A stretch of 14,602 nucleotides of DNA from Lentisphaerota bacterium (GCA_022839525.1 JALHET010000022.1:1-14602); one strand, 5' to 3'; shown: positions 1-7,194, counted from the stretch's first letter. The notes: generated by a model from the letters alone, not told the origin. Numbers and translations are program-made.

Positions 1-12
1 CGACACCCTCGG

Positions 13-1266
13 CTAAACCGCCCGCACGCGGATCGCCTTGGGCACACAGGGGCACACGTACTCGCAAGACCCGCACCCCGTGCACGCCTTCGCGTCCACC
101 ACCACGCTGCTCGCCAGTTCCACCGGATCCCATTTCAGATCCAGCGCGGCGTGCGGGCAAACCCCCACGCACAACCCGCACTCGCGCCCTTCTCCCAAGA
201 GACAAGCCTGCGCATTCACCTTCGCGCACCCCATCGGCGTCTTGGACTTGTTCTCCCGCGTGAAACGCGGGATCGCGCCGGTCGGGCATACCTGGCCGCA
301 GACCGTACACGAAACGGGACAGTAGTCGCCCTCGAAACTCACCTCCGGAGCCAGAACCCCCGCCCACCCCGCACCCGTCCCGCCGAACCGGATGATCCCG
401 TTCGGGCACGCCCGCACGCAATTTCCGCACCGCACGCAGAGCCGCGTGAAGCGCGCCGGGTGCCCGCTCGCGGGCGGACGGATCACTTCCGCGCGAAACT
501 CCCGTCCCGGAGGCAACGCCAGCCGGTACCCAGCCCCCAGCCCCAGCCCCAAGAAAACCCGCCGGCTCGCCAGTCCCGCCCCAGTTCCGCCACCCGTTTC
601 CACCCGCGCCTTCCGCCGCGCCAGCCGCCTCAGCAAATCCTGCGTAGCGCCCAAGGGGCAGAGCTTGCCGCACCAGAGCCCCGGCGCAACCAGCGCGCCC
701 GCCAGCAACAGCGGCAACCCCGCCGCCGCCAGCCAATCCAAGCTTCCGGGGCGCGTTCCGACCAGCCCGAAGGCCGCATGAAAAATCACCAGCGGGTCAA
801 GCCAGCCGAAAAGCGGGTAACCCGCCAGTGCCGCGCCCACACCGACAAAAACCAGCCACACTCCGATTTGCGGCACGCGTCCGACCCACACCCGGCGCGG
901 CACCCACCCGGATACCGCATCCTGACAGGTTCCCGCCGGACACACCCAGCGGCAGAAGAACCGCGGAAAGAAAACACACACCGCCCCGACCGCCACCGCA
1001 CCCAACAGAAACACCCCGCCCGCCCCGGCCGCCACCGCCAGCAAGGCCGTGAACGGGCTCAGCGAGGGCAACACCACCGCACGCCACGCCGGGCCCGTGA
1101 CCTGCAACGCGCAGACCGCCGCCGCAACGCACACCAACACGCGTACCGCCGCACGCACAATCGTCCGCCGTTTTCCACCCTTGCCTATTGTCTCCGCCAT
1201 TCCCCGTATCATAGCCGCATCGCCCACCCGACGCAAACCACATCTGACTGTTTTTGCCCTCATCAT
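13..1266 (-). CDS. Membrane-bound polyferredoxin, NapH-like membrane half fused to NapG/MauM-like ferredoxin half
   Basis: A 417-residue iron-sulfur electron-transfer protein of the inner membrane. Residues about 38-200 form four or five hydrophobic segments carrying the two NapH-type cysteine clusters, CRWVCPAGTC (105-114) and WCGKLCPLG (198-206). A basic linker then leads to ASRRVFLG (233-240) followed by a short Gly/Leu stretch, which resembles the twin-arginine leader of NapG/MauM proteins. After it come four [4Fe-4S] sites: C277/280/283/287, C316/320/323/327, C355/363/366/370 and C395/398/401/405. In Nap systems these two halves are separate proteins passing electrons from quinol; the fusion reading is inference. 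The start at 1266 is chosen because AAGGAG lies 8 nt upstream; ATG at 1263 and 1200 are alternatives. No reductase gene lies in the window, so the partner is unknown. It is divergent from murA. Confidence 0.85.
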   Translation of the reverse strand: MMRAKTVRCGLRRVGDAAMIRGMAETIGKGGKRRTIVRAAVRVLVCVAAAVCALQVTGPAWRAVVLPSLSPFTALLAVAAGAGGVFLLGAVAVGAVCVFFPRFFCRWVCPAGTCQDAVSGWVPRRVWVGRVPQIGVWLVFVGVGAALAGYPLFGWLDPLVIFHAAFGLVGTRPGSLDWLAAAGLPLLLAGALVAPGLWCGKLCPLGATQDLLRRLARRKARVETGGGTGAGLASRRVFLGLGLGAGYRLALPPGREFRAEVIRPPASGHPARFTRLCVRCGNCVRACPNGIIRFGGTGAGWAGVLAPEVSFEGDYCPVSCTVCGQVCPTGAIPRFTRENKSKTPMGCAKVNAQACLLGEGRECGLCVGVCPHAALDLKWDPVELASSVVVDAKACTGCGSCEYVCPCVPKAIRVRAV

Positions 1267-1274
1267 ACGGCCTG

Positions 1275-1280
1275 CTCCTT
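1275..1280 (-). promoter_or_regulatory. Shine-Dalgarno site fixing the polyferredoxin start
   Basis: AAGGAG on the minus strand sits 8 nt before the ATG at 1266. It favours this start over the internal ATG at 1200, which has no properly spaced site. Confidence 0.6.
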
Positions 1281-1312
1281 AATGAGGGCTTTTCCTGCCC
1301 GTTCCGGGAAAA

Positions 1313-1354
1313 CGGTTTCTCCGCAATGCGCGGAAACCGACCGGATGACCGGAT
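1313..1354. repeat. Stem-loop plus tandem 8-mer in the polyferredoxin/murA divergent gap
   Basis: The 194-nt gap between the divergent genes holds a bulged stem-loop (CGGTTT 1313-1318 and CCGC 1321-1324 pairing with GCGG 1330-1333 and AAACCG 1334-1339). It abuts a perfect tandem repeat of GACCGGAT (1339-1346 and 1347-1354). The position suits a regulatory site for either gene, but no regulator is identified. Two CGTTGAA-like heptamers follow at 1416-1429. I found no convincing promoter for murA and no Shine-Dalgarno before its ATG. Confidence 0.35.
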
Positions 1355-1460
1355 GCCGATGTTTAAGATTTTCTTTTGCCGCGTTTTTTGCTTTGCTATC
1401 TGTGTTTCAAGAACCCGTGAACCGTTGAACCCATCATCCCTGCCAACCGGCTTTCCGTTT

Positions 1461-2753
1461 ATGTCCAAATTCGTTATCAAAGGCGGCCGTCCTGTAAACG
1501 GCACCCACCGCACACCCGGCAACAAGAATGCCGCGCTGCCGATGCTGGCCGCGAGCTTGCTGACCTCCGAACCCGTCACCCTGCGCAACCTGCCGCTCAT
1601 CGCCGATGTGCGCACCATGCTGGAGTTGCTGAGCGACATAGGCGTGGATGTCGACCTCGACGGCAACGCGCGCACCGTACGCATCTGCGCCAAACGGATC
1701 AAGAACACCCATCTGAACAAAACGCTCTGCGGCAAAGTGCGCTCGTCGATCCTTTTCGCCGGCCCGCTGCTGGCCCGCTGCGGATCGGCCAAGCTTTACC
1801 CGCCGGGCGGGGACGTGATCGGCCGCCGTCGCATCGACACCCACCTCGTGGGTTTCCGCCAGCTCGGTGCGGCGGTGCGCACGACCAGCGCGTATCTCTT
1901 CCAAGCCCCCAAACGGCTGGAGGCGCAACGCATCCTGTTGGATGAGGCCAGCGTGACCGCCACCGAGAACCTGATCATGGCCGCCGCACTGGCCAAAGGC
2001 ACGACCGTCCTTTACAACACCGCCTGCGAGCCGCATGTGCAAGACCTCTGCCGCATGCTCAACGCCATGGGCGCCAAGATCGCGGGCATCGGCACAAACC
2101 GCCTGACCATCGAGGGCGTCGAGTCGCTGCACGGTACGGAACAGCGGATCGGCCCGGATTACATCGACGCGGGAAGCTACCTGGCCGCAGCCCTGGTCAC
2201 CGGCGGAGAACTGACGATCGAGGATGTCGAACCCGCCGATTTCGAGGTGCTTGAAAGGCCGTTCAAGCGGTTCGGCACACGCTGGAGCATCGACCCTGAA
2301 ACCAAAACCCTCCGGCTACCGGCGCGGCAGCGTCTCAAGACCGCCTACGACCTCGGCGATGCGATCCCGAAAATCGAAGACGGCCCCTGGCCCATGTTTC
2401 CCTCCGACCTGATGAGCATCCTGATCGTGCTCGCCACCCAGACGCGCGGCACCACCCTTTTCTTCGAAAAAATGTTCGAGAGCCGCATGTATTTCGTGGA
2501 TCATCTGATCGGCATGGGCGCACGGATCGTGCAGTGCGACCCGCACCGCGTGGTGGTGACGGGGCCTGCGCAGCTCCACGGCATACATGTGGCCAGCCCC
2601 GATATCCGTGCGGGCATGGCGCTGCTCGTTGCGGCCCTGTGCGCCAAACGCGAGACCGTCATCCACAACGCGGGCAGCATCGACCGCGGCTACGAGTCGG
2701 TCGAGACCGAACTCTGCCGCCTCGGCGCGAGCATCGAGCGCGTGAACGATTAA
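1461..2753 (+). CDS. murA: UDP-N-acetylglucosamine 1-carboxyvinyltransferase (Asp-type, predicted fosfomycin-insensitive)
   Basis: MurA transfers enolpyruvate from PEP to UDP-GlcNAc, the first committed step of peptidoglycan synthesis, in the cytoplasm. The 430-residue product has the family's usual length and the EPSP-synthase-like two-domain fold. Visible landmarks are GNKNAALP (20-27; K22 and N23 match the E. coli numbering), RSSILFAGPLLAR, PGGDVIGRRRID, PSDL (D316, equivalent to E. coli D305), DIRAG (R383, equivalent to R371) and SIDRGYES (R409, equivalent to R397). The residue aligned with catalytic Cys115 is Asp118, the natural substitution found in Chlamydia and Mycobacterium MurA, which prevents covalent fosfomycin attack. 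The frame is open further upstream (from 1254), but homology begins at the ATG at 1461, so that start is preferred despite no clear Shine-Dalgarno site. The ZIP gene follows 55 nt downstream. Confidence 0.95.
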   Translation: MSKFVIKGGRPVNGTHRTPGNKNAALPMLAASLLTSEPVTLRNLPLIADVRTMLELLSDIGVDVDLDGNARTVRICAKRIKNTHLNKTLCGKVRSSILFAGPLLARCGSAKLYPPGGDVIGRRRIDTHLVGFRQLGAAVRTTSAYLFQAPKRLEAQRILLDEASVTATENLIMAAALAKGTTVLYNTACEPHVQDLCRMLNAMGAKIAGIGTNRLTIEGVESLHGTEQRIGPDYIDAGSYLAAALVTGGELTIEDVEPADFEVLERPFKRFGTRWSIDPETKTLRLPARQRLKTAYDLGDAIPKIEDGPWPMFPSDLMSILIVLATQTRGTTLFFEKMFESRMYFVDHLIGMGARIVQCDPHRVVVTGPAQLHGIHVASPDIRAGMALLVAALCAKRETVIHNAGSIDRGYESVETELCRLGASIERVND

Positions 2754-2762
2754 GGAATGGAG

Positions 2763-2782
2763 GGACGGCCTCCGTGCCGTCC
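2763..2782. repeat. Perfect 7-bp stem-loop between murA and the ZIP gene
   Basis: GGACGGC (2763-2769) and GCCGTCC (2776-2782) pair perfectly around a 6-nt loop, 10 nt after the murA stop and 27 nt before the next start. There is no U-tract, so it is not a classical terminator. It resembles a short dispersed intergenic palindrome I associate with Verrucomicrobiota/Kiritimatiellota genomes; that recollection is untested here. Confidence 0.5.
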
Positions 2783-2808
2783 GTCAGGTTGAATCCGGGG
2801 AAGAAACC

Positions 2809-3624
2809 ATGAGCGATTTCCTGAACGCATACGGACATGTGACGCAAGCGCTGCTCGCGTCGCTTTTCACATGGGGCGTCACGGCACTCGGCGCAGGGTT
2901 GGTTTTCTTTTTCAAGACTATCAACCGGAACGTGCTCAACGGCATGTTGGGATTTGCCTCAGGCGTAATGATTGCGGCCTCGTTCTGGTCCCTGCTCGCG
3001 CCGGCCATCGAGATGGCCGAGAAAGCGGGCGGTTCCGGCACGCTGCCGGCCGTGACCGGATTTCTGGCGGGGGGCGGGTTCCTCTGGCTCTCCGACAAAC
3101 TCCTGCCGCATCTCCATCCGGGGGGGCATCACCATGCCGAGCCAGAGGGCATCCACACGCACTGGCGGCGCAGTGTGCTACTGGTGCTGGCCATCACCCT
3201 GCACAACATCCCCGAGGGCTTGGCGGTCGGTGTGGCCTTCGGCGCATTGGCGGGAGACGGCAGCGGAGCGACGCTGGGGAGCGCGATCGCCCTGACGCTG
3301 GGCATCGGCCTCCAGAACTTCCCCGAAGGCGCAGCGGTTTCCATCCCGCTGCGGCGCGAGGGTTTCTCACGGTGGAAAGCGTTCGTCTACGGGCAGGCTT
3401 CGGGTGTCGTGGAGCCGATTGCAGCCGTGGTCGGCGCGCTGGCCGTCACCTCCATGTCGGCGGCCTTGCCGTACGCCCTGTCCTTTGCGGCCGGCGCCAT
3501 GATTTACGTGGTCGCCGAAGAGCTGATTCCCGAAGCGCAGCAGACGCGCGGGTCGGATGTGCCCACCTTGGGTGTCATGATAGGATTCGCCGTCATGATG
3601 TTTCTTGATGTGGCGCTGGGCTGA
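2809..3624 (+). CDS. ZIP-family divalent metal transporter (GufA/ZupT-like)
   Basis: A 271-residue integral membrane transporter predicted to import zinc or related divalent metals across the inner membrane. The family's paired metal-site motifs are present: HNIPEG (132-137) in the fourth helix and QNFPEG (169-174) in the fifth, along with the GufA-like EELIPEA near residue 237. About eight hydrophobic segments are visible. The loop before the metal-site helices is His-rich (about residues 101-118, with HPGGHHH), as is usual for the variable metal-sensing loop of ZIP proteins. Length matches bacterial GufA-type ZIPs. GGGGAAG lies just upstream of the ATG at 2809. It follows murA on the same strand after a palindrome, so cotranscription is possible but not shown. 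The exact metal cannot be told from sequence. Confidence 0.92.
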   Translation: MSDFLNAYGHVTQALLASLFTWGVTALGAGLVFFFKTINRNVLNGMLGFASGVMIAASFWSLLAPAIEMAEKAGGSGTLPAVTGFLAGGGFLWLSDKLLPHLHPGGHHHAEPEGIHTHWRRSVLLVLAITLHNIPEGLAVGVAFGALAGDGSGATLGSAIALTLGIGLQNFPEGAAVSIPLRREGFSRWKAFVYGQASGVVEPIAAVVGALAVTSMSAALPYALSFAAGAMIYVVAEELIPEAQQTRGSDVPTLGVMIGFAVMMFLDVALG

Positions 3625-3651
3625 TATGCCGGAAAACCGCCGCTCCCCCGG

Positions 3652-4533
3652 CTACGGAACGATCACCGTGAGCGCGCGGGGCCGCACGTCGACCGTGACA
3701 GGCGTGGCGCCAACGATGTCGCCGTCGGCCTGAACCTCGAGGGGGATATCGCTGCGGAGGGTCACGCTCTGCCTGGCCTCAAACTCGTGGATGATCCGGT
3801 CGGCGTGTTTCAGGCGGAGGCTCTTCAGAACGTAATACCACGGATACTCGATCGGCCTCGTCATGCAGATGACGCACACGTTGATCACCCCGTCGTCCAC
3901 CCGGATGTCAGGCCCGTTGGGATGGAGGCCCCGCGCCAGTGCCCCGCAGTTCGAGATCAGCACATCCGTGGCCTCATAAACGCGCGCCGCACCGTCAACC
4001 GTGACCTCCAGCCGCTGCGGCCGCGCCTGAAGCACCTTCCACACCGCCGTGCCCACATAGGCGGAAAGCCCGAACAGGCTTTTCCCGAGACGCGTCGTGC
4101 GTTTGATGACCTCCGCATTGATGCCCACTCCCGCGTTCAGGAGATAGGTGTATCCCCCCATCTGCATCGCATCGAGTTTCCGGGTGTTCCGCGAACCTGC
4201 CAGCACGCCGACCGCCGCCTCAACACCGAGCGGGATACCCAACTCGCGCGCCACAAGGTTCCCCGTCCCTGCGGGCACGATGCCGAGCGGCACCGAGCCG
4301 TCGACCAGCGCATGAGCCACGGCCGAAACCGTACCGTCGCCCCCCACGGCCACCACACAGTCGGCCCCGTCGCGCAAACGCCCGCGGACAAATTCCGGAA
4401 CGGCGTCAGCGGCCGGGGTCTCGGCCCACTCATGCGTGAACCCCGCCGAGGAAAAACGGTCGCGCAAAGCCGCCTGCACCTTGTCGCGCGTCCCCCCGCT
4501 TACCGTCGGAGCCACCATGACCAGCGCTTTCAT
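3652..4533 (-). CDS. Diacylglycerol/sphingosine kinase-family lipid kinase (YegS/BmrU-like)
   Basis: A 293-residue soluble or membrane-associated kinase expected to phosphorylate a lipid hydroxyl (diacylglycerol or a related lipid) with ATP. The catalytic-domain signature GGDGT (64-68) and the GIVPAGTGNLVAREL block (84-98) are intact. The C-terminal beta-sandwich motifs are also present: DDGVINV (213-219) and LEVQADGD (265-272), the latter typical of DAGK-like enzymes. Length is normal for the family. The start at 4533 is chosen because its ATG overlaps the TGA of the upstream HD gene (ATGA, 4530-4533), with AGGTG just upstream; a longer reading to 4581 would overlap that gene more deeply. 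The overlap implies translational coupling. The gene converges on the ZIP gene, with 27 nt between stops. The true lipid substrate is unknown. Confidence 0.92.
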   Translation of the reverse strand: MKALVMVAPTVSGGTRDKVQAALRDRFSSAGFTHEWAETPAADAVPEFVRGRLRDGADCVVAVGGDGTVSAVAHALVDGSVPLGIVPAGTGNLVARELGIPLGVEAAVGVLAGSRNTRKLDAMQMGGYTYLLNAGVGINAEVIKRTTRLGKSLFGLSAYVGTAVWKVLQARPQRLEVTVDGAARVYEATDVLISNCGALARGLHPNGPDIRVDDGVINVCVICMTRPIEYPWYYVLKSLRLKHADRIIHEFEARQSVTLRSDIPLEVQADGDIVGATPVTVDVRPRALTVIVP

Positions 4534-5330
4534 CCGACACCTGCCTGCCGGGTCAAATACGCCCGCGCCGCTTCGCAACACACCCCCACACCCGGATCAT
4601 CGCTGAGCGATTTCAGGAAGCCTTCGCGGAACTCCAGCACCTTGCGTTCCACGGCCAAACGCATGGATGTGGCGTACCGGAAGCCGCCAATCAGCCAACC
4701 CACTTGGATCAGCACAAAATCGGAGAGGTTCCGCACCATTTCGTAATCCACCGGCTGCCCCACCCGCACGGACGCCACCACCTCCGGCGTCGGCGCCCCC
4801 CTAACCTGCAACCCCCACGCGATTTCGGGATTGTTTTCCAAGGAGCCGTCCGCGATGACCGTCTCCAGCACCCGGAAGATGTCGAGCTTGTCGGCATCCC
4901 GCACCAGATAGGCCAGCCGCGCGGTCGCGTCATCCAGCGCGGCGGGCACCTCCTTCTTATTGTGCAACGCCACGGCCGTCAGAACCCGCTTGCGCATCTC
5001 TCCGCTGGCCCCGTCCAACAGCCGCTCCGCCTCAATCACCTCCACACCCCGCACCGCATGATCGATCGATTCCGCGTCGCGGAAGGTACCGTATTCCTTC
5101 AGTTGCGAATAGCGTCCCACGTCATGCAGGAGCGCGCAGACCTCACCCTCCAGACGCTCCGTCCGGGACCACCCTTCTCCGGACATGATGCGACTGGCAT
5201 TTTTCACCACATGGCGCGTGTGATCCCATTTCAGTTGGTGCATCTGCGGCAACACGCCCGTACCGTCGCGGAAATTATCCACATACGCATGGTAACGGCT
5301 CGTTAGCGTTTCGAGGAACTGGCTCGTCAT
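4530..5330 (-). CDS. HD-domain metal-dependent hydrolase
   Basis: A 266-residue cytoplasmic protein with a complete HD-superfamily metal site: H37 in WDHTRH, H69-D70 in LLHDVGRY, H123 in VALHN and D147 in VRDADKLDIF. HD enzymes are phosphohydrolases acting on nucleotides or other phosphate esters; nothing here picks a substrate. Residues about 200-260 form a more divergent C-terminal extension rich in helices. The ATG at 5330 is preferred over an in-frame TTG at 5363 because it gives a compact N-terminus, although no strong Shine-Dalgarno is seen for either. The stop overlaps the start of the lipid kinase by 4 nt, so the two are one operon, which suggests the HD protein acts on a phosphorylated intermediate near lipid metabolism (inference). 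Confidence 0.85.
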   Translation of the reverse strand: MTSQFLETLTSRYHAYVDNFRDGTGVLPQMHQLKWDHTRHVVKNASRIMSGEGWSRTERLEGEVCALLHDVGRYSQLKEYGTFRDAESIDHAVRGVEVIEAERLLDGASGEMRKRVLTAVALHNKKEVPAALDDATARLAYLVRDADKLDIFRVLETVIADGSLENNPEIAWGLQVRGAPTPEVVASVRVGQPVDYEMVRNLSDFVLIQVGWLIGGFRYATSMRLAVERKVLEFREGFLKSLSDDPGVGVCCEAARAYLTRQAGVG

Positions 5331-5403
5331 GGGTGGCCGCTCACAGGTCGGTGATCTCCGCAATCATGCAGGGTTGCCTTTTCCTTCTCGTCCATAACCC
5401 GAA

Positions 5404-5467
5404 CGTTGCACGTTGGGCGTTCAGCGTTGAGCGTTTGAACTCTCAGCTCTCAACGTTCAACACTCTA
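5404..5467. repeat. Degenerate 7-nt tandem array, consensus CGTTNNN
   Basis: Nine consecutive units follow each other, seven nt each except one of eight. Most begin with CGTT (for example CGTTGCA, CGTTGGG, CGTTCAG, CGTTGAG, CGTTCAA) and three are CTCTCAG-, CTCTCAA- or CACTCTA-like. It lies 43 nt beyond the stop of the UbiA gene and about 75 nt upstream of the HD gene. The right part can fold back on the left because GTTGAGCG and CAACGTTCAAC are near-complementary. The same heptamer recurs at 7208-7228. No protein fits this stretch. Confidence 0.6.
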
Positions 5468-5510
5468 TTTAAGACGTTGCCCACTTCGTTTGTTCCTTTG
5501 GGCTCACCCG

Positions 5511-6416
5511 CTACACCGAAAGGAAAACCGCCAGAACGGTCAACAGATAACAGGCCACTGTGCCGATCAGCACCTTGTCCGTCAGAAGAACTTTCTCGGG
5601 CCGCCCGCCCTCATCGTGCCGGTAGACCAGTTCGAGATACCGGAAGAGCCCGAACACCACGAATGGGATCGTCAGGCCTAGGCTGTTGGTTCCGAAACGC
5701 CGGACCGTTTCCTCCGAAAGCGTGTACATCGCATAACAGACCAGCGTGGCCGATGCGGTAATGGCGATCTGGAGGTCAAGCAGGTACCGGTCATAACCGG
5801 ACAGCGCTTCCCGGTGTTGCGCTCCGGCATCCTCCAGCAGGTTTTTCTCGTGCCGTCGCTTGCAGAGGGCGAGGAAGAGGGCCAAAAGGAAGGTGCAGAG
5901 CAACAGCCACGGCGAGATGCGCACGGCCAACACGACCGCGCCCGCGATCGCCCGCAGGACAAACCCCGTCGCGATCACGAACACGTCGACGTACGGGATG
6001 CGCTTGAGCGAAAACGTATAGGCGAACTGCATCAGGCCGTACCCGCCCAAGACCCACGTGAACGCCAGCGGCAACGTCAGCGACCCCGCCATCCCGGCCA
6101 GCAACAAGAACGCCGCAACCGTCAGCGCGGCGTTTACGCCGATCACACCGGAGGCCAGGGGGCGCAGCCGTTTGACCGGATGCGCGCGGTCGGCCTCAAT
6201 GTCGCGCACATCGTTGATCAGATACATGCCGCTGGAGACGCAACAGAAACAGGCCACGGCGACCGCCTCGAGCGCCAGCGGCCTGAAGCCCTGCACATTG
6301 GCCTGCTGGCCCGGATCCCACCGGGCAAAGAGATAGGCGGCCGGAACCACGCCGTTCTTGACCCATTGCGCCGGACGCAGTTCGCGGAGCCACGCGCTTA
6401 ACAGCGCGCTGCTCAC
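5511..6416 (-). CDS. UbiA-family prenyltransferase, decaprenyl-phosphate phosphoribosyltransferase-like
   Basis: A 301-residue polytopic membrane enzyme with about eight or nine hydrophobic segments. The first Asp-rich motif is NDVRDIEAD (68-76), followed by HPVKRLRPLASG, a pattern close to mycobacterial Rv3806c, which moves 5-phosphoribosyl from PRPP onto decaprenyl phosphate. The second site region, YVDVFVIATGFVLRAIAGA (142-160), also matches that subfamily better than MenA, UbiA or CyoE. GTG at 6416 is taken as the start because it forms a GTGA overlap with the stop of the upstream GT2 gene and has GAGGGC about 7 nt before it. The in-frame ATG at 6464 would overlap GT2 by 52 nt. The enzyme would make lipid-linked ribose for the envelope; no DprE1/DprE2-like epimerase is present here, so the fate of the product is unknown. 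Confidence 0.88.
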   Translation of the reverse strand: MSSALLSAWLRELRPAQWVKNGVVPAAYLFARWDPGQQANVQGFRPLALEAVAVACFCCVSSGMYLINDVRDIEADRAHPVKRLRPLASGVIGVNAALTVAAFLLLAGMAGSLTLPLAFTWVLGGYGLMQFAYTFSLKRIPYVDVFVIATGFVLRAIAGAVVLAVRISPWLLLCTFLLALFLALCKRRHEKNLLEDAGAQHREALSGYDRYLLDLQIAITASATLVCYAMYTLSEETVRRFGTNSLGLTIPFVVFGLFRYLELVYRHDEGGRPEKVLLTDKVLIGTVACYLLTVLAVFLSV

Positions 6417-7156
6417 TGCCCAGCCCTCGGACGCGGCGACCGGCGGAACCCGCACCGCATCCACAACCGGAAGACCATCATCACCGCCTCATAGGCGATG
6501 TTGGCGCGCATCTTGGAATACCCCGCGCGGCGATCCTCGAACGTGATCGGGACTTCTTTAACCGAAAAGCCGTTGATCCATGCGGTGTGCGTCATTTCGA
6601 TCTGGAACGAATAGCCGTTCGAGGTGATGCGGTCGAGGTCAATCGCCTGCAAGACCGCGCGCCGGAAACATTTGAAACCGCCCGTTGGATCGTTGACCGG
6701 CATGCCCGTCACCAGCTTCACGTAACAGGCCGCACCCGTTGAGAGCAACAGCCGGCTCATGGGCCAGTTCATCACGCGGATGCCCCCGATGTAACGCGAC
6801 CCGAGCACCAAGTCCGCGCCCGCCCGCGCCGCCTGCAACAGCCCCGGCAGGGCTTTGGGATCGTGCGAGAAGTCGCAGTCCATCTCGCAGATCCATTCGT
6901 AATCGCGCGCGAGCGCCCATTTGAACCCGGCAATGTACGCGCGCCCCAACCCCTCCTTGCCGGCCCGGTGCAACACGGAAACGCGCGGTTCCTGCACCGC
7001 AATCTCATCCAGCAGCGCTCCGGTCCCGTCGGGAGAATGGTCGTCCACAAAGAGGATGTTCGCCTCCGGCACCTCCTTCAGGACCGCAGCAGTCATGGCC
7101 GCAACATTTTCCCGCTCGTCATACGTGGGTATGATGATCAGCACTTTGTCAGTCAT
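6413..7156 (-). CDS. GT2 polyprenyl-phosphate hexose synthase (dolichol-phosphate mannose synthase-like)
   Basis: A 247-residue family-2 glycosyltransferase that should transfer a sugar (mannose or glucose) from a nucleotide donor to polyprenyl phosphate at the cytoplasmic membrane face. Motifs in order: IIIPTYDERENV (7-18), VDDHSPDGT (37-45), the metal-binding DXD as DCDFSHDP (93-100), LGSRYIGG (118-125), DPTGGFKCFRR (156-166) and FQIEMTH (184-190). It lacks C-terminal transmembrane helices, so it resembles the single-domain soluble DPM1/Ppm1 type. The start at 7156 matches the family N-terminus; an ATG at 7207 adds 17 non-conserved residues. No Shine-Dalgarno is present, and a promoter placed only about 10 nt upstream suggests a leaderless message. 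It is coupled to the UbiA gene by a GTGA overlap. Confidence 0.92.
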   Translation of the reverse strand: MTDKVLIIIPTYDERENVAAMTAAVLKEVPEANILFVDDHSPDGTGALLDEIAVQEPRVSVLHRAGKEGLGRAYIAGFKWALARDYEWICEMDCDFSHDPKALPGLLQAARAGADLVLGSRYIGGIRVMNWPMSRLLLSTGAACYVKLVTGMPVNDPTGGFKCFRRAVLQAIDLDRITSNGYSFQIEMTHTAWINGFSVKEVPITFEDRRAGYSKMRANIAYEAVMMVFRLWMRCGFRRSPRPRAGQ

Positions 7157-7165
7157 TTGGCTGTG

Positions 7166-7194
7166 AGTATATCGTTTCGCCGGACTCCTTTCCA
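7166..7194 (-). promoter_or_regulatory. Putative sigma-70-type promoter for the GT2-UbiA operon
   Basis: The minus strand reads TGGAAA (7194-7189), a 17-nt spacer, then TATACT (7171-7166). The predicted transcript start would fall at about 7157-7160, at the ATG of the GT2 gene (7156), so the mRNA would be leaderless or nearly so. Five of six -10 bases and four of six -35 bases match consensus. Confidence 0.42.

Noticed and set aside
151..1428. Long plus-strand open frame (425 codons) opposite the polyferredoxin
   Set aside because: Its product is an Arg/Pro/His-rich low-complexity chain expected from the antisense of a GC-rich gene; the minus-strand product has clear cysteine clusters and a Shine-Dalgarno site.
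797..1792. Minus-strand open frame across the polyferredoxin/murA gap
   Set aside because: It is antisense to murA and out of frame with the polyferredoxin; no recognisable domain.
3628..3652. Bidirectional terminator between the ZIP and lipid kinase genes
   Set aside because: Only a 5-bp GCCGG/CCGGC pairing with a 15-nt loop and no U-tract; too weak to call.
5404..5467. CRISPR array
   Set aside because: Units are 7 nt with no spacers, and there are no cas genes.
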